Of a stretch of 64,000 nt of DNA, positions 31,997-40,473 are shown piece by piece. Under the pieces are notes generated by a model. It had not been told where the DNA came from and did not search any database. It worked only from the letters and a program-made list of their open reading frames with translations. The DNA comes from Pseudomonas putida NBRC 14164. GTDB taxonomy: Bacteria; Pseudomonadota; Gammaproteobacteria; Pseudomonadales; Pseudomonadaceae. The stretch lies in the NCBI RefSeq assembly GCF_000412675.1, contig NC_021505.1, positions 4,830,501 to 4,894,500 on the forward strand, read 5' to 3'. The position numbers were made by a program, and so were the translations under genes. Position 1 is the first letter of the stretch. The number at the start of each line of letters is the position of its first letter.

Positions 31997-33376
31997 ATGA
32001 TCAAAGACCCCTTCGAACGACTCGGCCTGGACCGTGAGGTCCTTACCGTCAGCCAACTCAACGGCCGCGCCCGCGTGCTGCTGGAAGACGTGTTCCGCAG
32101 CGTCTGGGTGGAAGGCGAAATCTCCAACCTTGCCCGCCCGGCATCCGGCCACATGTACTTCACTCTCAAGGACAGCGGCGCCCAGGTGCGTTGCGCGCTG
32201 TTCCGGCAAAACGCAACGCGGGTGCGCCAGGCCCTGCGCGACGGCCTGGCGGTGCGGGTACGCGGCAAGGTTTCGCTGTTCGAAGGGCGTGGCGACTACC
32301 AGCTGATTCTCGACACCGTCGAGCCAGCCGGGGACGGCGCATTGCGCCTTGCCTTCGAGGCGCTGAAGGAAAAGCTCAGTGCCGAGGGGCTGTTCAGCAC
32401 CGAACGCAAAAAAACGTTACCGGCCCATCCTCAACGGATCGGCATCATCAGCTCGCCTACCGGCGCTGTGATCCGCGACATCATCAGCGTGTTTGGCCGC
32501 CGTGCCCCACAGGTGGAACTGAACCTGATCCCTACGGCGGTTCAGGGGCGCGAAGCCATCGCGCAGATCGTGCGCGCCATTCGCCTGGCCGACGGCCTTG
32601 GTTTCGATGCGCTGATCCTGGCCCGGGGTGGCGGTTCGCTGGAAGACCTGTGGTGCTTCAACGAAGAAGCCGTGGCGCGTGCCGTGGCCGCTTGCGTCAC
32701 CCCTATTGTCAGCGCCGTGGGCCATGAAACCGACGTGTCGATCAGCGACTTCGTCGCCGACGTACGCGCCCCCACGCCGTCTGCCGCGGCCGAGTTGCTG
32801 GCCCCCGACAACAGTGGCTTGCAGCAACGGCTGGACGGCCTGCAACGGCGCCTGTTGCTGCGCATGCAGAACCGTCTGACCCATGACCGCCTGCGCCTGG
32901 AGTCACTGACCCGGCGCCTGCGTCACCCGGGCGAGCGCCTGCGTCAGCAAGCCCAGCGCCTGGACGACCTGGACATGCGCCTGCGCCGCGCCTTCATGCT
33001 CAGCCTCAACCAGCGCCGCGAGCGCCTGGCACGCATGGACACCCGCCTGGCCGCGCAGCACCCGGGGCGCAACCTGAAACTGCTGAGCCAGCGCCTCGAC
33101 AGCCTGGCCGAGCGCCTGCCCCGGGCAATGCGGGATGTGTTGAAAGACCGTCGCCAACGCTTCCAGGCCCAGCTGCAAACCCTGCAAGTGGTCAGCCCGC
33201 TGGCCACCCTCGCCCGCGGCTACAGCATCCTGCTGGACGACCAGGGCCAGGCCATTCGCAGTGCCGAACAGACCCGCAACGGCCAGCGCCTCACCGCCCG
33301 CCTGAACGAAGGCGAACTGCAGGTGCGGGTCGAAGACAACCACCTGACCCCGGTCACTCTTTCACTACTGGACTGA
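31997..33376 (+). CDS. xseA: Exodeoxyribonuclease VII large subunit
   Basis: 459 residues from the ATG at 31997 (MIKDPFERLGLDREV), the normal length; an in-frame ATG at 31976 adds seven residues and neither start has a clear ribosome binding site. N-terminal OB fold (VWVEGEISNLARPASGHMYFTLKDSGAQVRCALFR), then the catalytic domain (IGIISSPTGAVIRDI, ARGGGSLEDLWCFNEE, VGHETDVSISDFVADVRAPTPSAAAE), then a long coiled coil rich in RL repeats. Degrades single-stranded DNA together with XseB, which is not in the window. Confidence 0.97.
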   Translation: MIKDPFERLGLDREVLTVSQLNGRARVLLEDVFRSVWVEGEISNLARPASGHMYFTLKDSGAQVRCALFRQNATRVRQALRDGLAVRVRGKVSLFEGRGDYQLILDTVEPAGDGALRLAFEALKEKLSAEGLFSTERKKTLPAHPQRIGIISSPTGAVIRDIISVFGRRAPQVELNLIPTAVQGREAIAQIVRAIRLADGLGFDALILARGGGSLEDLWCFNEEAVARAVAACVTPIVSAVGHETDVSISDFVADVRAPTPSAAAELLAPDNSGLQQRLDGLQRRLLLRMQNRLTHDRLRLESLTRRLRHPGERLRQQAQRLDDLDMRLRRAFMLSLNQRRERLARMDTRLAAQHPGRNLKLLSQRLDSLAERLPRAMRDVLKDRRQRFQAQLQTLQVVSPLATLARGYSILLDDQGQAIRSAEQTRNGQRLTARLNEGELQVRVEDNHLTPVTLSLLD

Positions 33377-33379
33377 CAC

Positions 33380-34207
33380 ATGCCCCGCCTGCTCGCGCCC
33401 CTGCTCGCCCTCTCCCTCCTGCTGCTGGCTAGCGGTGCCCAGGCCAGCTATATCACCCGCACACTGAACAAGCCGGTGCCGGGTGGCGTGGCGGTGGTTG
33501 ACCTGGGCCCCGCCACCAGCGCGCCCAGCGCCCGTTTCGACGGCAAGCCGGTGCTGGTGGTGAAGGAGCAGGACAACTGGCTGGCAATCGTCGGCATCCC
33601 CCTGACCCAAAAGCCGGGCACTGCCGTGCTGAACCAGGACGGCCGCACCCTGCCCTTCAGCGTCGGGAGCAAGAAGTACCCCGAGCAGCGCATCACCCTG
33701 AAGAACACGCGCCAGGTGAACCCGAACCCGGCCGACCTCAAGCGCATCGACCGCGAGCTGGCCGAGCAGATCAAGGCCTACCGCAGCTTCAGCCCCGCCC
33801 TGCCGAGCAACCTGATCCTCGACAAACCGGTCAATGGGCCACTGTCGAGCAAGTTCGGCGTGCGCCGCTTCTTCAACGGTGAAGAGCGCAACCCGCATGC
33901 AGGGCTGGACTTCGCGGTACCTGCGGGCACGCCGATCAAGACCCCGGCCAATGGCAAGGTGATCCTGGTGGGGGATTACTTCTTCAATGGCCGCACGGTG
34001 TTCGTCGACCATGGGCAGGGCTTTATCAGCATGTTCTGCCATATGTCGAAGATCGATGTGCAGGTGGGGCAATCACTGCGCCGTGGCGAGGTGGTCGGGC
34101 GCGTGGGGTCGACCGGGCGGGCGACCGGGCCGCACATGCACTGGAACGTCAGCCTGAATGATGCGCGGGTGGACCCGGCGATTTTCATTGGTGCGTTCCA
34201 ACCCTGA
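33380..34207 (+). CDS. M23 (LytM) family periplasmic peptidase
   Basis: 275 residues with a signal peptide (cleavage near AQA/SYI). The C-terminal LytM domain has the zinc ligands in HAGLDFAVPAGT (HxxxD) and GPHMHW (HxH), so it should be an active endopeptidase acting on peptidoglycan cross-links. The N-terminal part is a beta domain as in related pseudomonad proteins. Starts three bases after xseA, so it is probably cotranscribed. Confidence 0.93.
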   Translation: MPRLLAPLLALSLLLLASGAQASYITRTLNKPVPGGVAVVDLGPATSAPSARFDGKPVLVVKEQDNWLAIVGIPLTQKPGTAVLNQDGRTLPFSVGSKKYPEQRITLKNTRQVNPNPADLKRIDRELAEQIKAYRSFSPALPSNLILDKPVNGPLSSKFGVRRFFNGEERNPHAGLDFAVPAGTPIKTPANGKVILVGDYFFNGRTVFVDHGQGFISMFCHMSKIDVQVGQSLRRGEVVGRVGSTGRATGPHMHWNVSLNDARVDPAIFIGAFQP

Positions 34208-34210
34208 AGC

Positions 34211-34294
34211 TGCGGCGCCTGCTTCGCGGGCATGCCCGCTCCCACAGACACTGCGCCGTACCTGTGGGAGCGGGTTTACCCGCGAAGAGGCCAG
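34211..34294. repeat. REP pair (TTCGCGGGCATGCCCGCTCC subfamily)
   Basis: Inverted copies around a short centre, immediately after the peptidase gene. It occupies the first part of the 414-base gap before leuA. The rest of that gap (34295-34467) is A/T-rich and holds the leuA promoter region, with TTGCTT (34392), 17 bases, CAATTT as one weak hexamer pair, and TTGCCA (34432), 17 bases, TAGGGT as another. Confidence 0.92.
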
Positions 34295-34467
34295 CACTGT
34301 CAGCACCCATACCACTGGGTTGCGCCATCGAAAAATACCGCGCAAAAATCAAGAAACACTCAGCAAATTACAGCCATAAAATCTCGCCCAATTGCTTTTT
34401 TTAAGCATTCCTCTCAATTTTTCGCGGACACTTGCCATCCCTCACCTCTCTGGTTAGGGTTGAAGGC

Positions 34468-34545
34468 ATGAAAACCTTCAGCACCCTCATCCTGCTCCGA
34501 CAACATCGCAGCCTCTGCCTGGTCAGCGCCCGACTACCAGGCTGA
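34468..34545 (+). CDS. Possible leucine-rich leader peptide of leuA
   Basis: A 25-codon open frame preceded closely by GAAGG, coding for MKTFSTLILLRQHRSLCLV followed by SARLPG. Six of 25 residues are Leu, including Leu-Ile-Leu-Leu at 7-10, and it ends 76 bases before leuA. This suits control by leucine-tRNA supply. A perfect 7-base-pair hairpin (GCCTGGT 34517-34523 with ACCAGGC 34536-34542) overlaps the end of the frame and could be a pause or switch element. No classical terminator with a T-run follows, so the mechanism, if real, is not simple attenuation. If the promoter at 34432 is used, the RNA would be nearly leaderless at this ATG. Confidence 0.5.
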   Translation: MKTFSTLILLRQHRSLCLVSARLPG

Positions 34546-34621
34546 ATCGCGTCGCCTCGCCTCTTCATCTCGTTATTGCTCGGCAGGCCCGATCTCGGCC
34601 GCACACAAAAGGATTGCTTCC

Positions 34622-36295
34622 ATGTCCATGCTCAAAGACCCTTCGAAGAAGTACCGCGCTTTCCCGACCATCGACCTGCCCGACCGTACCTGGCCGTCGA
34701 AGACCATCACCGCCGCGCCGATCTGGTGCAGCTCCGACCTGCGTGATGGCAACCAGTCGCTGATCGAGCCGATGGATTCGGAGAAGAAACTGCGCTTCTG
34801 GAAGACCCTGGTGCAGGTGGGCGTGAAGGAAATCGAAGCGTCGTTCCCGTCTGCCTCGCAGACCGATTTCGACTTCGTGCGCACCCTGATCGAGGACGGC
34901 CACATTCCGGACGACACCACCATCCAGGTGTTGACCCAGGCCCGTGAAGACCTGATCGCACGCACCTTCGAATCGCTGCGCGGCGCGAAGAAGGCCATCG
35001 TCCACCTGTACAACGCCACCAGCCCGTCGTTCCGCCGCATTGTCTTCAACCAGGACAAGCAAGGCGTGAAGGACATCGCGGTGAACGCGGCCAAGCTGTT
35101 CGTCAAGTACGCTGCCCAGCAGCCGGAAACCCAGTGGACCTTCCAGTACTCGCCCGAAACCTTCAGTGCCACCGAGATGGACTTCGCCAAGGAAGTCTGC
35201 GACGCGGTCATCGAGGTATGGAACCCGACGCCTGAGCACAAGATCATCCTCAACCTGCCGGCCACCGTGGAAGTGTCCACGCCGAACATCTACGCCGACC
35301 AGATCGAATGGTTCTGCCGCAATGTCAGCCGCCGCGACAGCGTGATCATCAGCCTGCACTGCCACAACGACCGTGGCACCGGCATCGCCGCCACCGAGCT
35401 GGGCCTGATGGCCGGCGCCGACCGTGCCGAAGGCTGCCTGTTCGGCAACGGTGAGCGCACCGGTAACGTCGACCTGGTGACCCTGGCACTGAACCTCTAC
35501 ACCCAAGGCATCGACCCGTTGCTGGACTTCTCCGACATCGACGGCGTGCGCAAAGTGGTCGAAGAGTGCAACCAGCTGCCGGTGCACCCACGCCACCCGT
35601 ACGTGGGCGACCTGGTTCACACCGCGTTCTCCGGCTCGCACCAGGACGCCATCCGCAAGGGCTTCGCCAAGCAGCAGGAAGGCGAACTGTGGGAAGTGCC
35701 ATACCTGCCGATCGACCCGGCCGACATCGGCCGCAGCTACGAAGCGGTAATCCGCGTCAACAGCCAGTCGGGCAAAGGCGGTATCACCTACCTGCTCGAG
35801 CAGGAATATGGCATCAGCCTGCCGCGTCGCATGCAGATCGAATTCAGCCAGGTGGTACAGGGTGAAACCGACCGCCTGGGCCTGGAAATGACCGCCCAGC
35901 AGATCTACAGCCTGCTGCACAAGGAATACCTCCAGGCCAACGCGCCATACGCACTGGTCAGCCATCGCCTGCAGGAAGAAAACGGCCACAGCGCCGTGGA
36001 AGTGGAGGTTGCCGGTGAAGGCGAAACCACCCTGCACTGGCGCGGCAAGGGCAACGGCGCCCTGGAAGCACTGGTGGCCGGCCTGCCGATTGCCGTGGAG
36101 ATCATGGACTACAACGAGCATGCGATTGGCGCTGGCACCAACGCCAAGGCAGCTGCCTACATCGAACTGCGCGTGGCCGGTGGCCGCCCGGTACATGGCG
36201 TGGGTATCGATGAGAACATCACCACGGCCAGCTTCAAGGCCCTGTTCAGCGCGCTGAACCGCTCGCTGAGCCAGCAGGAAGCACAAGCAGCCTGA
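34622..36295 (+). CDS. leuA: 2-isopropylmalate synthase
   Basis: 557 residues, the longer LeuA class. AAGGA lies 8 bases upstream of the ATG. Catalytic TIM barrel with SSDLRDGNQSLIEPM, FSPETFSATEMDFAKEVCDAV, HCHNDRGTGIAATELGLMAGADRAEGCLFGNGERTGNVDL (metal-binding His pair), then linker and C-terminal regulatory domain (from about 430) that binds leucine for feedback inhibition. Condenses acetyl-CoA with 2-oxoisovalerate, first committed step to leucine. Confidence 0.98.
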   Translation: MSMLKDPSKKYRAFPTIDLPDRTWPSKTITAAPIWCSSDLRDGNQSLIEPMDSEKKLRFWKTLVQVGVKEIEASFPSASQTDFDFVRTLIEDGHIPDDTTIQVLTQAREDLIARTFESLRGAKKAIVHLYNATSPSFRRIVFNQDKQGVKDIAVNAAKLFVKYAAQQPETQWTFQYSPETFSATEMDFAKEVCDAVIEVWNPTPEHKIILNLPATVEVSTPNIYADQIEWFCRNVSRRDSVIISLHCHNDRGTGIAATELGLMAGADRAEGCLFGNGERTGNVDLVTLALNLYTQGIDPLLDFSDIDGVRKVVEECNQLPVHPRHPYVGDLVHTAFSGSHQDAIRKGFAKQQEGELWEVPYLPIDPADIGRSYEAVIRVNSQSGKGGITYLLEQEYGISLPRRMQIEFSQVVQGETDRLGLEMTAQQIYSLLHKEYLQANAPYALVSHRLQEENGHSAVEVEVAGEGETTLHWRGKGNGALEALVAGLPIAVEIMDYNEHAIGAGTNAKAAAYIELRVAGGRPVHGVGIDENITTASFKALFSALNRSLSQQEAQAA

Positions 36296-36307
36296 GTCGC
36301 ACTGCAC

Positions 36308-36341
36308 AAAAAAACCCGCATCTTGTGATGCGGGTTTTTTA
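36308..36341. terminator. Bidirectional intrinsic terminator after leuA
   Basis: AAACCCGCATC, four-base loop, GATGCGGGTTT with a T-run on the plus side and an A-run before the stem that reads as T on the minus strand. It ends leuA and could also end the toxin gene coming from the other side. Confidence 0.92.
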
Positions 36342-36505
36342 TTGGTGGGCCAGCCATGGCGTGTTGCGCATGATTGCAGCCCGATTGGCTGTGGTGCTCA
36401 AGCGGGTCACCTGGAGAGGGTGAACTCACGGGCACCACATAAGAATCAGGCGCTGGCGAAGAAGCTATGGGAACGACTCGGACTGGTCTCGATAGCGGGC
36501 GACAC

Positions 36506-37243
36506 TCAGTAGCGCGCACCGGGCTTATAGTATGCGCTCGAATGGAACAGCCAGCGGCCGCTATTATCCGAAGCCTCGTAATTTTCCATGAGCACAGCCC
36601 TCTGGATCTCGTGCCAACCTAGCGGTGATATCGAAGAATCGGTGGGAACCGTCACGACGGTGTCAGTGGCTATAGAGGTGAGGAAGCATAAATCTTCCCG
36701 CCCGCTTCCATCCTTGGCCACTTTGGAGTACTGGAACAAGTCATTCAAATGGCCGGCAGATGTCGCCTTGTGCGCAAACACCATGTGGACTTGATAAAAA
36801 TTGTATACCCCAGGCCCTTGAATCTCGTATGACTCCGTACGCTTGTTCGATCCATGAACGCCTTCGGTATAACTGTTGGAAAGCTTCACCCCTCCTGCCC
36901 CCAGCATCACGAACCCACTGCCTACGGAGATCTCGGCCTCTGTGGTTTGGGTGACAGACGAGCTGTACCCTTCCGTGACCTCAACGGCGTGAGTGTATTT
37001 GGTGGCGCTCGGTATACGAACCGTCTGCGCATGCTCAAGGTAGGCAAACACCGGTACGCTGTAGGTACCCCAGTTCTGATTCCAGATCCACATGTCTCCA
37101 TAGATGGTCCGGCCTCTTACCCAGCAACCGGGATTAAGCACTTTCCCGGTTTCGCCTAACAGATAGTTATCAATTTCATAGCTACCGTGCTTCTCTGGCA
37201 TAAAGCCGATCTGCTGAATACTTTTACTATCGATGATACTCAC
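36506..37243 (-). CDS. Monalysin-like beta-pore-forming toxin
   Basis: 245 residues from a GTG on 37241-37243 with CAGGAG 6 bases upstream; longer in-frame starts (37276, 37396) lack such a site. The sequence follows the insect-gut pore-forming toxin monalysin of P. entomophila, recalled from memory, along its length: YEIDNYLL, PGCWVRGRTIYGDMWIWNQN, WGTYSVPVFAYLEHAQTVRIP, a Ser/Thr-rich alternating membrane-insertion stretch (SSSVTQTTEAEISVGSGF), GPGVYNFYQVHMVFAHKATSAG, IQRAVLMENYEASDNSGRW and SAYYKPGARY at the end. Family members are secreted without a classical signal, matured by protease cleavage, and form oligomeric pores in host membranes. It stands alone between the leuA and eda terminators, with lower G+C and less biased codons than its neighbours, so it was probably acquired. 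Specificity is unknown. Confidence 0.85.
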   Translation of the reverse strand: MSIIDSKSIQQIGFMPEKHGSYEIDNYLLGETGKVLNPGCWVRGRTIYGDMWIWNQNWGTYSVPVFAYLEHAQTVRIPSATKYTHAVEVTEGYSSSVTQTTEAEISVGSGFVMLGAGGVKLSNSYTEGVHGSNKRTESYEIQGPGVYNFYQVHMVFAHKATSAGHLNDLFQYSKVAKDGSGREDLCFLTSIATDTVVTVPTDSSISPLGWHEIQRAVLMENYEASDNSGRWLFHSSAYYKPGARY

Positions 37244-37249
37244 TGCACA

Positions 37250-37255
37250 CTCCTG
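37250..37255 (-). promoter_or_regulatory. Ribosome binding site that sets the toxin start
   Basis: CAGGAG on the minus strand, 6 bases before the GTG at 37243. It is the only good site among the possible starts of the frame. Confidence 0.75.
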
Positions 37256-37357
37256 ACATTGGCGTTTTGCGGACATCGCCAACTCTAGGAGCAACAGACT
37301 TTGCAGCGAACCCTGAAGCAGTTCCTGGCTTATGCTCGCCTTACCCACGCACGGAAC

Positions 37358-37378
37358 GGGGCGCCGACCAAGCGCCCC
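37358..37378 (-). terminator. Possible terminator after eda
   Basis: GGGGCGC, seven-base loop, GCGCCCC, 26 bases beyond the eda stop. The T-run is weak (GTTCC). Confidence 0.5.
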
Positions 37379-37403
37379 ACAAGCCGTAAAGCACACAACT
37401 GAT

Positions 37404-38084
37404 TCAGTTGGCGTCCAACAGTGCGATCGCCTCCGCGCTGCACGCTTCGATCCGCGCCCAGTCGCCGTTCTTGATCCAGCTGCTGTCGAGCATCCAGGTT
37501 CCGCCCACGCACATCACGTTGGGCAATGCCATGTAGTTACGTACATTGGCCGGGTTAACGCCGCCGGTTGGGCAAAAGCGAATATCGCCGAACGGGCCGC
37601 CAAAGGCCTTGATCGCCGCCACGCCGCCGCTGATTTCCGCCGGGAACAACTTGAACCTGCGGTAGCCCAGGGCATAGCCCATCATGATTTCAGAGGGCGT
37701 ACTGATGCCTGGCAGCAGCGGGATTTCGCTGTCCACGCCCGCTTCGAGAATGTCCTGGGTAATGCCCGGGGTGACGACGAACTGCGCGCCGGCAGCCTCG
37801 ACGGCGGCGAACATGCTGCGATCCAGTACAGTGCCTGCGCCAACGCACAACTCCGGGCGCTGCTCACGCAGCACCTGGATGGCCTTGAGCCCATGCTGGG
37901 AACGCAGGGTCACTTCCAGGGTACGGATACCGCCGGCGGCCAGGGCATCTGCCAGCGGCAGGATGTCTTCCTCACGGGCGATGGTAATGACCGGCAGGAT
38001 GCGCGCCTTTTCGCAGATGGCATCGATCCGGGCGGCCTTGTCGGCCATCGAGAGCTTTGGCTGTGGGCGTTCGAGGGTGGTCAT
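37404..38084 (-). CDS. eda: KDPG aldolase (Entner-Doudoroff)
   Basis: 226 residues from the ATG on 38082-38084 (MTTLERPQPK), preceded by AAGGA at 9 bases; an ATG at 38105 overlapping the pgl stop is the alternative. Class I aldolase barrel: PVITIAREEDILPLADALAAGGIRTLEVTLRS (with the catalytic Glu), VGAGTVLD, FVVTPGIT, and the Schiff-base Lys in GYRRFKLFPAE; FCPTGGVNP binds phosphate. Splits 2-keto-3-deoxy-6-phosphogluconate to pyruvate and glyceraldehyde-3-phosphate. Third gene of the zwf-pgl-eda operon. Confidence 0.97.
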   Translation of the reverse strand: MTTLERPQPKLSMADKAARIDAICEKARILPVITIAREEDILPLADALAAGGIRTLEVTLRSQHGLKAIQVLREQRPELCVGAGTVLDRSMFAAVEAAGAQFVVTPGITQDILEAGVDSEIPLLPGISTPSEIMMGYALGYRRFKLFPAEISGGVAAIKAFGGPFGDIRFCPTGGVNPANVRNYMALPNVMCVGGTWMLDSSWIKNGDWARIEACSAEAIALLDAN

Positions 38085-38101
38085 GACAGTGGATCCTTGG
38101 C

Positions 38102-38815
38102 TCATGGGCACCAGTAGATGTCCAGGGGGTCGTGAAGAAAAGCGCGAATCGGCATTTCAGTAAGGTCGTTGCCAGCCAGCGCGGCGCGCAGGGTAGCGAG
38201 TTTGCCCGGCCCTTGCACGGACAGCGCGATGAAGGCGGCGCTGGCCAGCAGCGAGCGGGTCATCGACAGGCGCTGGTGCGGCACGCTCGGCGCCAGCAAC
38301 GGCAGGCAGCGACGCGTGCTGGCCAGGTCCAGGCCTGCTTCCAGGTTGGGGCTGGCGGGGAACAGCGAGGCGGTATGGCCATCGTCACCCATGCCCAGCA
38401 CCAGCACGTCGATCGGCGGCAGCCCGGTCAAGGCCTGGTCGGCCTTGAGCGCAGCGGCATCAAGGTTTTCCGCCTGCTGGTACAGGCCAACAAAGCGGGC
38501 CTTGGCCGCCGCACCCGTGAGCAGGTGGCGGGCCAACAGGCCAGCGTTGCTGTCAGCATGCTCCACCGGCACCCAGCGCTCATCGGCCAGGCTGACGGTA
38601 ACCTTGGCCCAGTCCAGGGGCTCACTGGCCAGCTTCTCAAGGAATGGCACCGGGCTGCGGCCACCAGACAGCACCACGCAGGCCTGGCCCTTGGCAGCAA
38701 TGGCTGCACGAAGGCGCTCGGCCACATCGTGGGCCAGGGTTGCAGCCAGCGTCTTGGCGTCGGCCAGCTCGTGGACCTTCACGGCCGCCGGCAATTTCAG
38801 TTCAGATATCCCCAT
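38102..38815 (-). CDS. pgl: 6-phosphogluconolactonase
   Basis: 237 residues if started at the ATG on 38813-38815, which has GGGAGGG 6 bases upstream; the ATG at 38830 adds five residues. Marks of the family: VVLSGGRSPVPFLEKLA, VSLADERWVPVEHADSNAGLLARHLL, VLGMGDDGHTASLFP, and a C-terminal PIRAFLHDPLDIYWCP. Hydrolyses 6-phosphogluconolactone. Overlaps the end of zwf by 14 bases. Confidence 0.96.
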   Translation of the reverse strand: MGISELKLPAAVKVHELADAKTLAATLAHDVAERLRAAIAAKGQACVVLSGGRSPVPFLEKLASEPLDWAKVTVSLADERWVPVEHADSNAGLLARHLLTGAAAKARFVGLYQQAENLDAAALKADQALTGLPPIDVLVLGMGDDGHTASLFPASPNLEAGLDLASTRRCLPLLAPSVPHQRLSMTRSLLASAAFIALSVQGPGKLATLRAALAGNDLTEMPIRAFLHDPLDIYWCP

Positions 38816-40271
38816 ACCACGCCCTCCCATCGCGTGTAATCAATGCAATCGAGCTCATCGGCCCCCAGGAGCCCGCCGCGTAAGGCTTGGGCGCATCGCC
38901 CGCATTACGCCAGCCGGCGATCAACTGGTCGCACCACTTCCAGGCATATTCGATTTCGTCCTTGCGCACGAACAGGTTCTGGTTGCCACGCATCACTTCG
39001 AGCAACAGGCGCTCGTAGGCATCCGGAATCCGCGTACTGCGCCAGGTGTCGGAAAAATTAAGCTGCAACGGGCCGCTGCGCAGTTGCATGCCTTTGTCCA
39101 GGCCCTGCTCCTTGGTCATCACCCGTAAAGAAATGCCTTCGTCCGGTTGCAGGCGAATGATCAGCTTGTTACCGATTTGCAAACGCTGTTCCGGGGCGAA
39201 GATGTAGTGCGGCGTTTCCTTGAAGTGGATGACGATCTGCGACAGCTTCTGCGGCATGCGCTTGCCAGTACGCAGGTAGAACGGCACGCCCGACCAGCGC
39301 CAGTTGCGGATATCGGCACGCAGGGCGACGAAGGTTTCGGTGTCGCTGCGGGCGTTGGCGTTGTCCTCTTCCAGGTAGCCAGGTACCGGCTTGCCCTCGC
39401 TGTAGCCGGCAATATACTGACCACGCACCACTTGGGTGCTCAAACCCTCGCCCGTGATCGGCGCCAGGGCCTTTAGCACCTTCACCTTCTCGTCACGAAT
39501 GGCATCGGCGGACAGCTCGCTGGGCGGGTCCATGGCGATCAGGCACAGCAACTGCAGCAGATGGTTCTGGATCATGTCGCGCAGTTGGCCGGCCTTGTCG
39601 AAGTAGCCCCAGCGGCCTTCGATACCGACTTTCTCGGCAACGGTGATCTCCACGTGGGAGATGGAATTCTGGTTCCACTGGGTTTCGAACAGGCTATTGG
39701 CGAACCGAAGGGCAATCAGGTTCTGCACCGTCTCCTTGCCCAGATAGTGGTCGATACGGTACACCCGGTTTTCGGGGAAGAACCGCGCCACGGCATCGTT
39801 GACCCGTCGCGACGACTCCAGGTCGTGGCCGATGGGCTTCTCCAGCACCACCCGGGTACGCGGGGCCAGCCCTGCGTTGTCGAGGTTTTCGCAGATGGCC
39901 CCGTACACCGCTGCCGCCGTGGCGAAGTAGGCGATCAGCGGCAGGTCTCCCGGCAACTGCTCCGCCAGGGCCTGGTAACCCTCAGGTTGCAGGAAGTCCA
40001 GGTGCTGGTAGCTCAACCGGGCCAGGAAGCGGCCCAGTGCAGCAGGCTCGATATCGGCCTCGGGCACATGCCGGCGCAGGTGGGCTTCGATGCTGTTCAG
40101 GTGCTCCTGCGCGCTGCCTGCCTCGCGGGCCAGCGCCAGCAGGCGGGTGTCCGGGTGCAGCAGGTTGGCCCGGTCGAGCTGGTAGAGCGCAGGAAACAGC
40201 TTGCGCAACGCCAGGTCGCCAAGGGCGCCAAACAGGGCAAACGTGCAAGGATCGACACTGATCGCAGCCAT
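38802..40271 (-). CDS. zwf: Glucose-6-phosphate 1-dehydrogenase
   Basis: 489 residues. NAD(P)-binding start (FALFGALGDLALRKLFPALYQL) with GALGDLA in place of the usual GASGDLA, then the substrate signature RIDHYLGKETVQNLIALRFAN, with the Lys and Asp-His of the active site visible. Oxidises glucose-6-phosphate to 6-phosphogluconolactone. The first gene of zwf-pgl-eda; a HexR-type operator lies 66 bases upstream. Confidence 0.98.
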   Translation of the reverse strand: MAAISVDPCTFALFGALGDLALRKLFPALYQLDRANLLHPDTRLLALAREAGSAQEHLNSIEAHLRRHVPEADIEPAALGRFLARLSYQHLDFLQPEGYQALAEQLPGDLPLIAYFATAAAVYGAICENLDNAGLAPRTRVVLEKPIGHDLESSRRVNDAVARFFPENRVYRIDHYLGKETVQNLIALRFANSLFETQWNQNSISHVEITVAEKVGIEGRWGYFDKAGQLRDMIQNHLLQLLCLIAMDPPSELSADAIRDEKVKVLKALAPITGEGLSTQVVRGQYIAGYSEGKPVPGYLEEDNANARSDTETFVALRADIRNWRWSGVPFYLRTGKRMPQKLSQIVIHFKETPHYIFAPEQRLQIGNKLIIRLQPDEGISLRVMTKEQGLDKGMQLRSGPLQLNFSDTWRSTRIPDAYERLLLEVMRGNQNLFVRKDEIEYAWKWCDQLIAGWRNAGDAPKPYAAGSWGPMSSIALITRDGRAWYGDI

Positions 40272-40336
40272 GATGTAGGTTCTTTCCTAAAGTTGGTCTA
40301 GGAATACCGCTTTCGAATACGGTTTTCAAGGGATAA

Positions 40337-40352
40337 TGTAGTAAAAACCACA
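40337..40352. promoter_or_regulatory. HexR operator between zwf and hexR
   Basis: TGTAGT, AAAA, ACCACA: two near-inverted halves that fit the HexR site (TTGT ... ACAA type). On the minus strand it reads TTGTGGT-TTTT-ACTACA. It lies in the divergent zwf/hexR gap, where HexR represses zwf in P. putida. Confidence 0.65.
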
Positions 40353-40473
40353 ACATTACACGCAAGTATTACAGACAAGTGGTGCGCCACCCGCACCGAC
40401 AGTACGATAGACGACCGTGCAAAAAGCCTGCTGCTTCGTCAGCCGGCTGTCTTCCCGACCCAAGGACACACCC

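Noticed and set aside
36378..36512. Open frame next to the monalysin-like gene ending LAKKLWERLGLVSIAGDTQ
   Set aside because: No start codon with a ribosome binding site, no recognised relatives, and it overlaps the stop of the toxin gene. It may be a remnant, but this cannot be shown.
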